This document shows positions 1 through 5,982 of a stretch of DNA of 5,982 nucleotides, one piece after another. The DNA lies in the NCBI GenBank assembly GCA_041399065.1, contig JAWKTN010000022.1:1-5982 (forward strand), in the 5' to 3' direction. A program made the position numbers and the translations under genes. Each line of letters starts with the position of its first letter. Within the stretch, counting starts at the first letter, position 1. This stretch comes from JAGQPD01 sp020426865. GTDB taxonomy: Bacteria; Planctomycetota; Planctomycetia; Pirellulales; Pirellulaceae. The notes below the pieces were generated by a model. The model did no database searches, was not told the origin of the DNA, and saw only the letters and a list, made by a program, of their open reading frames with translations.

Positions 1-1324
1 CTACGAGATCGCCGGCTTCGTCTGGTTTCAGGGACACAAAGACAGCTTTTCCGAGACATTGATCGACGAGTATGAACAGCATCTGGTGAACCTGATCAAC
101 GACATTCGACGGGATTTTGACAGGCCGAAGCTGCCCGCCGTCGTTGCCACCGTAGGGTTTGGCGGTCGCAACATGCAGGAGAAATTCCTGCGAATTCACA
201 AGGCCCAGATGGCCGTCGGCGATGCGAAGCTGCATCCGGAATACGCGGGCAATGTGGCCTCGATCGATACCCGCGACTTCTGGCGCGAAGTTGATGAGTC
301 ACCGACCAGCCAGGACTATCACTACAATCGCAACGCCGAGACTTACATGCTGATCGGCGACGCACTCGGCCGTGCGATGGTCGAACTGCAGGGGGGGAAA
401 GCAGAACCGCTCCCGCAAACAACACGACCGAAGTACGTCGCCCAACACGCGACGGAGGAGCCGTCCGCAGGAGACAAGGCCGCAGTGCAACAGGCGCTGA
501 GGCCCATTATTGTCGACGGAATTGCGATGTCCTATGTCGCGAATCCTCGATACCAAAAGTCGCTGCAGGAAGAGGCTGCCGGTGAGCGACCGCAACGAGC
601 GAACCAGTTCTTGCGCGGCGCGATGGAAGGACTCGTCAACTGTTATCAGGCGGCCGGGATCGACGAATATGACTGGCGTCCGTTTGGTCCAAACCTCGAC
701 GACGTGGAATGGAGTTATCACAGCTTTGATCCGCCGGAGACCCTCCCGATCGAGAAAAGCGAACGCTACCGCAAGGTCACATGGCCTGAAGGCATGGCGA
801 ACTGGTTCGCTCCCGATTTTGACGCTGCCAAAGCCGGCTGGAAGGTCGGACGACAGCCATTCGGACAGTTGGATGGAGAACTCGCCCCCTTAACCGAAGG
901 CTGCACGGCTCCCTTTTGCCGTTGCGGCGAAAAGCCAAAGACGTTGTGGGAGAAAGAAGTTCTGATGATCCGTGGCACGTTCGAGTTGCCACCGTTGAAG
1001 GGCGGGCATCGTTATCGCGTTGTGCTGGGGGGTGCGGCTCATGTGAATTCCGGCGAAGGCTTTGCGATTTACCTCAACGGCAGACTGCTCGCTGAGTCGA
1101 CCTCCGGAGTCGCAATCCGGCAGGGAGGCCAGCCGCGTGGGGCACACATCTACGCCGATATCCGCGAAGATTTCCATGGCGGCAAAGCGACGCTTGCCGC
1201 GACCAGCTTCCTGAGATACTACCATCCCCGAACCACGCCCTATCCACCACGCGGACATCTCACACTGCAGATTGAAGAGCAGAAACTGCCACCATTGGCC
1301 GTGTCTGCGAACAGCGAGCAATAA
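1..1324 (+). CDS. Sialate O-acetylesterase-like (SASA domain) protein, 5'-truncated
   Basis: The reading frame is open from base 2 to the TAA at 1322-1324, giving 440 visible residues (numbered from Tyr at base 2); the true start, signal peptide and nucleophile-serine (GDS-type) block lie upstream. Visible SASA-family signs are the GFVWFQGHKD block (residues 5-14), the YEQHLVNLINDIRRDF helix that follows, an IDTRDFW segment, and DYHYNRNAETY around His107, the likely catalytic histidine of this SGNH-hydrolase fold. By family, such enzymes remove acetyl groups from sugars, outside the cytoplasm; the substrate here is unknown. After about residue 130 comes a linker, then a C-x4-C-x-C motif (Cys301, 306, 308) and a probable beta-sandwich, with GGHRYRVVLGG, HVNSGEGFAIYLNGRLLAES and a basic, proline-rich end. 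A TTG at 59 is internal, not the start. A run of seven G at 391-397 does not break the frame. Family assignment is fairly sure; the C-terminal domain role is inference. Confidence 0.85.
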   Translation, partial: YEIAGFVWFQGHKDSFSETLIDEYEQHLVNLINDIRRDFDRPKLPAVVATVGFGGRNMQEKFLRIHKAQMAVGDAKLHPEYAGNVASIDTRDFWREVDESPTSQDYHYNRNAETYMLIGDALGRAMVELQGGKAEPLPQTTRPKYVAQHATEEPSAGDKAAVQQALRPIIVDGIAMSYVANPRYQKSLQEEAAGERPQRANQFLRGAMEGLVNCYQAAGIDEYDWRPFGPNLDDVEWSYHSFDPPETLPIEKSERYRKVTWPEGMANWFAPDFDAAKAGWKVGRQPFGQLDGELAPLTEGCTAPFCRCGEKPKTLWEKEVLMIRGTFELPPLKGGHRYRVVLGGAAHVNSGEGFAIYLNGRLLAESTSGVAIRQGGQPRGAHIYADIREDFHGGKATLAATSFLRYYHPRTTPYPPRGHLTLQIEEQKLPPLAVSANSEQ

Positions 1325-1355
1325 TCAAGATACGTTGCCGTAGGGTCAAGAAACT

Positions 1356-1381
1356 CCGCCGAACTCAAAGCTCGTTGGCGG
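1356..1381 (+). terminator. Bulged hairpin after the esterase gene, possible terminator
   Basis: CCGCC (1356-1360) pairs with GGCGG (1377-1381), and AAC (1362-1364) pairs with GTT (1374-1376), leaving one bulged G at 1361 and a nine-base loop. The stem begins 32 bases after the stop codon of the esterase gene. The sequence that follows is only mildly T-rich (CTTGGTGTT) with no real T tract, so this is a weak candidate for an intrinsic terminator and could be chance. Confidence 0.3.
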
Positions 1382-1417
1382 CTTGGTGTTCGCAACAGAA
1401 ATCGATCGCACTTTCAG

Positions 1418-1438
1418 TAGATCTGCGCGTAGGATCTA
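1418..1438. repeat. Short inverted repeat TAGATC / GATCTA
   Basis: TAGATC at 1418-1423 is the exact reverse complement of GATCTA at 1433-1438, with a nine-base spacer. It sits about 125 bases upstream of the cytochrome gene. It could be a regulator binding site, but a six-base dyad can easily arise by chance and no regulator family is recognised. Confidence 0.3.
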
Positions 1439-1458
1439 AAATGCTCCCCCAAAATCGC

Positions 1459-1473
1459 GCCACGATTTGTGGC
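1459..1473. repeat. Short hairpin dyad GCCAC / GTGGC
   Basis: GCCAC (1459-1463) and GTGGC (1469-1473) are perfect inverted arms around a five-base loop, GATTT. The right arm overlaps the -35-like element of the promoter candidate at 1467-1494, which would fit an operator. No T tract follows, so it is not a convincing terminator. The arms are short and the role is inference. Confidence 0.3.
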
Positions 1474-1494
1474 ACATGACAGCGATGATATGAT
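1467..1494 (+). promoter_or_regulatory. Weak sigma70-like promoter candidate for the DUF1592-DUF1552 pair
   Basis: A -10-like TATGAT (1489-1494, one mismatch to TATAAT) lies 16 bases after a poor -35-like TTGTGG (1467-1472, three of six matches to TTGACA). Transcription would start near 1501, giving a leader of about 60 bases before the ATG at 1562. The position suits the downstream pair, but planctomycete promoters match the E. coli consensus poorly, so this is a candidate only. Confidence 0.25.
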
Positions 1495-1550
1495 TTGACC
1501 CAGAAACTTTGCCAACCCACCACACGAAAGTCTTTCAGATCAGGTTGAAC

Positions 1551-1555
1551 AAGGA
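1551..1555 (+). promoter_or_regulatory. Shine-Dalgarno AAGGA of the cytochrome gene
   Basis: AAGGA ends six bases before the ATG at 1562, a good spacing. A second ATG follows at once at 1565 (nine bases from the site). Both are in frame, so the protein could begin MM or M; 1562 is chosen for the better spacing. Confidence 0.7.
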
Positions 1556-1561
1556 CGCAAC

Positions 1562-4500
1562 ATGATGTCGACAAGGTTCTTGGTGGTTTTCAGTGGGTGT
1601 GCCGTAGTCACCGCCTTGGCGGCAGTGCTGGCGGAACAACCGAGCGACCCGCGGCAATCAGCAACGGCGCAGTTCGTGGTGAAGGCCGACACACCAAAGG
1701 CCCAGGCCGACTTGGACCCCACGGTATTACGCGATAAAGCAATGCGGGTGATGGAGACCTACTGCATTTCCTGCCACGGTCCGGAGAAGCAGAAGGGCGA
1801 TGTGCGGTTCGATGCGCTGGATACGATCGATCCCGTCGATCAGCAAAAGCTCTATGAAAACACCAAAATGGCATTGCACTTGGAGGAGATGCCACCCGTA
1901 AAGGCCAACCAGCCTAGCGCGGCGGAGCGCGCAATCTTGATGCAGTGGCTGGACAGCCAACTCAGCGGCGAGGCGGCGAAAGCACTGGCTGAGAAGCTGC
2001 TGCGATTCGAGTACGGCAATGTCGTCAACCATGAGGACCTCTTCTCCGGCAAGTACGCCCACCTGCCCGCTTACACACCCGATCGCCGCTGGCTGATCAG
2101 CGAGTACATCTTCAACGACAAGGTCAATCGTCTTCTCGACTACCATCCGACGCGGACGATCTACGGCAAACAATACCCCGTCCAGGGTGACAGCGGCATC
2201 CACTGGAGCCCAAAGAGTGAGCAGGGCAACAAGTTCCGCCGAACGATCACCAACCCGTTTCTGCTGCCAAAGCGGGACGGTGTTCGTTATTCAGGGCACG
2301 AAGCCCTCACTGCTGGGCACCTGCTGACGATGATTGGCAACGCCAAGATCATCGCCGGGCACATGTCCTCCGAATCGACCATGAAGGCTCAATATCCGGC
2401 GATGTATGAACTGATGAAGGCCGAGATCGAGCACCGCAACCTACTCCGTTCGCGCGAGCAGTTCCTGACGACGTATTCGTACATGGAGCATCTGCTGAAT
2501 GAGACCTACGGGGATCAGCACACCGCGATGCTGCCTGAACTGAAGCGACAAGATGTGCGGTATCCAGACCCTGTCATTAAGAACGGCAAGGTGTATGTCG
2601 AGACGAATCTCGGCCTTCTAGATCGGATGGACTCGATTGACCTTGAGGCGGTTTACCGGGGCATCAATGCCTATCATGGTGAGGGCGTTGAATACGATCG
2701 AATCATTGAGCTGAGTGAGCGGGATTGGTTCATGGAAGGGGTGGTCGAATCTCGGATACACAACCGGATTTCGATGATGAAGGCGTTTCATGTTGCCTGG
2801 GATACTAAAGGGATTCTAAAGAATGCATCGAACAGCCGGTATGCTAGACCGAAGTACGTGCCGTTGAGTGATGCAGAGATGTCCTTGATCGTCGAGGCAA
2901 TCAAAAAGCACCGCAAGAAGGGCGATACTCATCAAGACATTATTGATAAGTGCAAGGCCGACTGGCAGGCATCACTTAAGGCTCAGCGGGAGGCCATGCC
3001 AGTCGCCGACAAGACGGTCTTACAGGAGTTGGTGATCCAGCTCTACGAAAAGATCTATGAGCGGAAGCCGACCCAGGACGAAATCCAGAACAACATCTCG
3101 ATGCTCATGTCCTTTACGGGCAAACTTGGCAGGCAAGCAGCAATCGCCAAGCTGATCGAGTCGATGATCCTGAATACCGAGTTCGCGTACCGCTACGAGT
3201 ATGGTCAGAGCGAGGCTGACGAGCATGGTCGTCGGATGATGTCACCGCGTGATGCGAGCTACGCACTGGCTTACGCGTTGACGGATTCGAGCCCGGACGC
3301 GGAACTGGCCAAGGCGGTGGAAGAAGGGCGTCTAGGCACACGCGAGGACTACGAGCGCGAGGTCCGACGGATGCTGAAGAAGCGAGACGTCTGGACCATT
3401 ATCGACGAGAATGTGCAGGCTGCTAACCTTAACGCCAGCGTGACCAACCAGCCGATCCGCAAACTGCGGTTCTTCCGCGAGTTCTTTGGTTATCCCAAGG
3501 CGATGAGCGTTTTCAAAGACGACGTTCGTTTTGGTGCGGGAAACCATGAGCAAACGCTCAGTCGGCTGATTGATGAAGCAGACCTTTTGGTCGAACACAT
3601 CCTTGAGCAAGACAATAACGTCTTCGAGCGGTTGCTGACCACAGACCGATTCTATGTATTTCACAGTGGCGACAATCAGGCGATGCAGGCAGCATCTGAT
3701 GCGATCAAAGCGTTTTACGAATACTTCAAGGATTACGACTGGCCGTCATGGGGGCCGGCGGAGCTTTATGAACACAACGCCTTCCTGAAGCAAAGCCCGG
3801 TCAAAGGTGGACAGGGAATCGAGTCGGCGGAGGCTAATGCCAAGAACAAGGCCGAGGTCCAACAGTTTAAAACTCAACTGCAAAGTCTCGACCTGCGGTT
3901 TGGTAGCGGGCAGCAGAACGCCGTCCCCTTTTACGCTCATTCTTTCGGATTCTGGCATTCTGCCTACCTTGTGGGCCGAACCAATCAGCACATGCGAGGT
4001 CACCAGGTCACAACTTACTGGAACCTCGACTGGCGAAACTGGGACTACCCGACTCAGCAGCCGGCGACGATCCCCAACCGCAAAGGCATCCTCACTCACC
4101 CGGCTTGGCTGATCACCTACTCGCAAAACCTTGAGACCGACCCAATTCACCGGGGGAAGTGGATTCGGGAGAAACTGCTGGCAGGGACGATCCCGGATGT
4201 ACCAATCACCGTCGATGCGGTCATTCCCCCGGATCACACCAAGACGATGCGTCAGCGGATGGAGGAACGTACGGGAGCCGAGTTCTGCTGGAGGTGTCAC
4301 CAGAAGATGGACCCGCTCGGTTTCCCCTTTGAGTTATTTGACGACTTTGGCCGATTCCGCACTCAAGAAAACCTTGAACATCCCGACAATCTCATCAAGC
4401 AAGCCCCGAAACACAATGCTCCGGTAGTAGAGTTGACGTTTGGGGCCCATCTGCCGGTCTACAAGACCCTGCCAGTCGATGCCCGTGGTGTGTTGAATGG

Positions 4501-4765
4501 TACGGATGATTCGGCACTCGATGGCGATGTCAAAGACGCGTTCGACCTGATCGACCGCTTGGCAAAGTCCGACAAGGTCCGCCAGTCAATCATCCGCCAC
4601 GCGTTCCGCTACTTCATGGGGCGTAACGAAACGCTCTCCGATTCCAAGACGCTGGTCAATGCCGAAAACGCGTACCTTAACAGCAATGGCAGCTTCGACG
4701 AAGTGATTGTCTCGCTGCTAACGTCTGAGTCATTCATCTACCGTAAATCCCCGACTAAGGATTGA
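1562..4765 (+). CDS. Exported two-haem cytochrome c protein of the DUF1592 group (DUF1592/1588/1585), divergent
   Basis: This complete gene encodes 1067 residues. A Sec signal peptide (residues 1-24, hydrophobic FLVVFSGCAVVTALAAVLA, likely cut after AVLA) is followed by a planctomycete-type cytochrome c domain: CISCH at 68-72, GPEKQKGD, and MPP at 110-112 with Met110 a possible axial ligand. Residues 175-192 (RRWLISEYIFNDKVNRLL) faintly resemble the start of DUF1587; about 200-480 is unrecognised and rich in charged helices. Residues 488-547 look like DUF1595, from 559 (MMSPRDASYALAYALTDSSPDAEL) like DUF1592, 840-930 like DUF1588 with a second haem motif CWRCH (909-913) in a KMDPLGFPFELFDDFGRFR context, and 993-1064 like DUF1585. 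Two covalent c-type haems outside the cytoplasm suggest electron transfer, but the family function is not established. It is followed after 3 bp by a DUF1552 gene, its usual partner. The family call is strong; module edges are approximate. Confidence 0.9.
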   Translation: MMSTRFLVVFSGCAVVTALAAVLAEQPSDPRQSATAQFVVKADTPKAQADLDPTVLRDKAMRVMETYCISCHGPEKQKGDVRFDALDTIDPVDQQKLYENTKMALHLEEMPPVKANQPSAAERAILMQWLDSQLSGEAAKALAEKLLRFEYGNVVNHEDLFSGKYAHLPAYTPDRRWLISEYIFNDKVNRLLDYHPTRTIYGKQYPVQGDSGIHWSPKSEQGNKFRRTITNPFLLPKRDGVRYSGHEALTAGHLLTMIGNAKIIAGHMSSESTMKAQYPAMYELMKAEIEHRNLLRSREQFLTTYSYMEHLLNETYGDQHTAMLPELKRQDVRYPDPVIKNGKVYVETNLGLLDRMDSIDLEAVYRGINAYHGEGVEYDRIIELSERDWFMEGVVESRIHNRISMMKAFHVAWDTKGILKNASNSRYARPKYVPLSDAEMSLIVEAIKKHRKKGDTHQDIIDKCKADWQASLKAQREAMPVADKTVLQELVIQLYEKIYERKPTQDEIQNNISMLMSFTGKLGRQAAIAKLIESMILNTEFAYRYEYGQSEADEHGRRMMSPRDASYALAYALTDSSPDAELAKAVEEGRLGTREDYEREVRRMLKKRDVWTIIDENVQAANLNASVTNQPIRKLRFFREFFGYPKAMSVFKDDVRFGAGNHEQTLSRLIDEADLLVEHILEQDNNVFERLLTTDRFYVFHSGDNQAMQAASDAIKAFYEYFKDYDWPSWGPAELYEHNAFLKQSPVKGGQGIESAEANAKNKAEVQQFKTQLQSLDLRFGSGQQNAVPFYAHSFGFWHSAYLVGRTNQHMRGHQVTTYWNLDWRNWDYPTQQPATIPNRKGILTHPAWLITYSQNLETDPIHRGKWIREKLLAGTIPDVPITVDAVIPPDHTKTMRQRMEERTGAEFCWRCHQKMDPLGFPFELFDDFGRFRTQENLEHPDNLIKQAPKHNAPVVELTFGAHLPVYKTLPVDARGVLNGTDDSALDGDVKDAFDLIDRLAKSDKVRQSIIRHAFRYFMGRNETLSDSKTLVNAENAYLNSNGSFDEVIVSLLTSESFIYRKSPTKD
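4757..4761 (+). promoter_or_regulatory. Shine-Dalgarno AAGGA of the DUF1552 gene, inside the preceding gene
   Basis: AAGGA lies within the last sense codons of the cytochrome gene and ends seven bases before the ATG at 4769. The stop codon (4763-4765) falls between this site and the start, so ribosomes finishing the first gene can reinitiate on the second. This fixes the start at 4769. Confidence 0.7.
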
Positions 4766-4768
4766 TCC

Positions 4769-5982
4769 ATGCTGATCAACCGCCGTGAACTAATAAAAAC
4801 AACCGCCTTGGGCACCACGATGCTGGCGTTCACGCCTTCGTTCAACAACCTGCTCGCCGCGCCGGCGGGTGCTGCTCCGACGGGTGCATCCGGTGTTCCT
4901 TACCGGTTTGTCTTCATCCGAAAGTCCAACGGCAACCTGCCCTTCCAGTTTGCCCTGCCCTCGTTTTCCGCTGATGAAGCGAAGATGGACAAGGAGAAGC
5001 AAGCCTTCGAAGTGGCGCTGCACAAGCACGAACTGCCCGAGTGGCTCCGTGGCCTCGAAAGTCAAAAGGACAACATGACAGTGCTGCACGGCATCTCCAT
5101 GTCGGTCTCCGGTGGCGGGCACTACTCGTACTCGGGCTGCATGGGCGCTTACAAGGCAGGACGCGACATCCTGAGCAACATCAAGTGGGCAACCGTTGAC
5201 TTTGAATTGGCAAAACTGTTCCCCTCGCCATTTGGCCATGTCGAGATGTCGCTGGCTGTTCCGCACGGGCGTGATTTCCGGACCGGGATTGTTACGGGGT
5301 ACTCTGCCCCAGCCGCGAGTCAGCGCAACTATTGCTACGCCGACCCAATGACCGCCTATAACGAGTTGTTCAAATCCGTCCTAGATCAGGGGATGGTCGA
5401 CTCCGACAACACCTTGCTGGACTACCTCCGCGAGGAAGAGTCCTACCGGCTCAAAGGGCTGGACGGCGAAGAACGGGTCAAGATCGACAACCAGGTCCGA
5501 GCTCTCGAAGCGATCCGCGAGCGCAATCAAAAGGTCACGGCGCTTGGTGATACCATCAAGAAACACCTGCCGAAGCTAGACCCCATCCATGAAAATGGCG
5601 GGCAGGACGCGACCCTGCCTCAAAAAATGGCGGCCTTCACCGATGTCATTGTTGCCGCGCTCGCATCGGGCCTGACCAATGTGGTGACCTATACTATCGA
5701 CGACTTGGGCACAGACATCAGCACGCTGCCTGAGAATGAAGAGAAGACTAGCATTCACGCAATAGGCCACGGCATGGGCGGCAGGTCTGACTACATGCGC
5801 AGCGTGATGCAGACCTACCACATAAAGCAGGTCGAAACCCTCATCACCAAACTCGAGGCCGTCCCCGAAGGCAGCGGTACTATGTTCGATAACACCACAA
5901 TCATCTATATGCCCGAGACCGGTGCGGGCCACCATAGCCCAGATACCGAAGCTCCCATGGTCATCATGTCCGGCAAAAACTC
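4769..5982 (+). CDS. DUF1552 (HXXSHH) family Tat-exported protein, 3'-truncated
   Basis: The frame is open from ATG 4769 to the window end: 404 complete codons, no stop. DUF1552 proteins are usually somewhat longer, so a short C-terminal piece is probably missing. The N-terminus reads INRRELIK (Arg5-Arg6) followed by TALGTTMLAF, a twin-arginine signal, so the protein is probably exported folded. Family features are the early YRFVFIRKSNGN strand, LHGISMSVSGGGHYSYSGC (His107, His118), a central charged helical segment (EEESYRLKGLDGEERVKIDN), QKMAAFTDVIVAALASGLTNVVTY, and the C-terminal pair of His motifs: HAIGHG at 330-335, where relatives have HxxSHH, and GHHSPDTEAPMVIMSGKN with His388-His389. 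These histidines suggest metal binding, but no reaction is established for the family. The gene is 3 bp downstream of the DUF1592 cytochrome gene and coupled to it, so the products probably act together outside the cytoplasm. The family call is strong; any enzymatic role is inference. Confidence 0.87.
   Translation, partial: MLINRRELIKTTALGTTMLAFTPSFNNLLAAPAGAAPTGASGVPYRFVFIRKSNGNLPFQFALPSFSADEAKMDKEKQAFEVALHKHELPEWLRGLESQKDNMTVLHGISMSVSGGGHYSYSGCMGAYKAGRDILSNIKWATVDFELAKLFPSPFGHVEMSLAVPHGRDFRTGIVTGYSAPAASQRNYCYADPMTAYNELFKSVLDQGMVDSDNTLLDYLREEESYRLKGLDGEERVKIDNQVRALEAIRERNQKVTALGDTIKKHLPKLDPIHENGGQDATLPQKMAAFTDVIVAALASGLTNVVTYTIDDLGTDISTLPENEEKTSIHAIGHGMGGRSDYMRSVMQTYHIKQVETLITKLEAVPEGSGTMFDNTTIIYMPETGAGHHSPDTEAPMVIMSGKN

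Noticed and set aside
59..61. TTG as the start of the esterase gene
   Set aside because: The same frame is open back to base 2 and already encodes the conserved GFVWFQG block upstream of this codon, so the TTG is internal leucine.
391..397. Run of seven G as a possible frameshift in the esterase gene
   Set aside because: The same frame carries SASA features before it and the C-terminal domain after it, so no frame change is present.
890..1321. Antisense reading frame of 143 codons opposite the esterase
   Set aside because: The + strand here encodes a coherent C-terminal domain; the antisense product shows no family features.
1470..1483. Sigma54-like promoter (TGGCAC ... GC)
   Set aside because: TGGCAC looks like a -24 element, but the GC that would form the -12 element is one base too close and the TTGC context is absent.
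1586..1600. Lipobox-like FSGC at Cys13 of the cytochrome protein
   Set aside because: Only about seven residues separate Arg5 from the cysteine, too short a hydrophobic stretch, and the hydrophobic segment continues past it to a normal signal peptidase I site.
1727..2203. Antisense reading frame of 158 codons opposite the haem domain
   Set aside because: It overlaps the CISCH cytochrome domain on the + strand, which is clearly real.
3746..4300. Antisense reading frame of 184 codons
   Set aside because: It lies wholly opposite the conserved DUF1592/DUF1588 coding region, has low-complexity Arg/Pro/Leu-rich sequence and no recognised domain; a shadow frame.
4790..5266. Antisense reading frame of 158 codons opposite the DUF1552 gene
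   Set aside because: The + strand carries a Tat signal and family motifs throughout; the antisense frame has none.
4769..5982. DUF1501-type protein as an alternative for the last gene
   Set aside because: DUF1501 proteins are also Tat-exported partners of planctomycete cytochromes, but they pair with DUF1549/DUF1553 proteins; the partner here is DUF1592-type and the C-terminal motifs fit DUF1552.

Overview
The window looks like a piece of a Planctomycetota chromosome. A Rhodopirellula/Pirellulales-type or related PVC-group bacterium is the best guess. The reasons are moderately GC-rich DNA and three secreted-protein families that are strongly expanded in planctomycetes: a SASA-type carbohydrate esterase, a DUF1592-type two-haem cytochrome c protein, and a DUF1552 (HXXSHH) protein. 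All three genes are on the + strand. Assignments rest on reading motifs by eye; no database search was run.

Layout: bases 1-1324 are the 3' part of a sialate O-acetylesterase-like gene whose start lies before the window. Bases 1325-1561 (237 bp) are non-coding. They hold a bulged hairpin just after the esterase stop, two further short dyads, a weak sigma70-like promoter candidate and a good Shine-Dalgarno sequence. Bases 1562-4765 are one complete 1067-residue gene for an exported protein with a CxxCH haem site near each end (residues 68-72 and 909-913) and DUF1595/1592/1588/1585-like modules; its N-terminal third is a divergent version of the usual architecture. After a 3-bp gap, bases 4769-5982 encode the first 404 residues of a DUF1552 protein with a twin-arginine signal, cut off by the window end.

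The DUF1592-DUF1552 pair is almost certainly one transcription unit. The Shine-Dalgarno of the second gene lies inside the last codons of the first, which suggests translational coupling. The pairing is known from planctomycetes and other bacteria, but its biochemical function is not established. Both products appear to be exported, one as an unfolded Sec substrate that would receive haem outside the cytoplasm, the other as a folded Tat substrate. The upstream esterase could act on acetylated sugars or polysaccharides, but it is separated by a possible terminator and may be an independent unit.

The most notable points are the divergence of this pair from its families. The HXXSHH signature appears as HAIGHG, and the DUF1587-like segment of the cytochrome protein is barely recognisable and is embedded in a long uncharacterised region. 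I saw no RNA genes, mobile elements, CRISPR arrays or long repeats.
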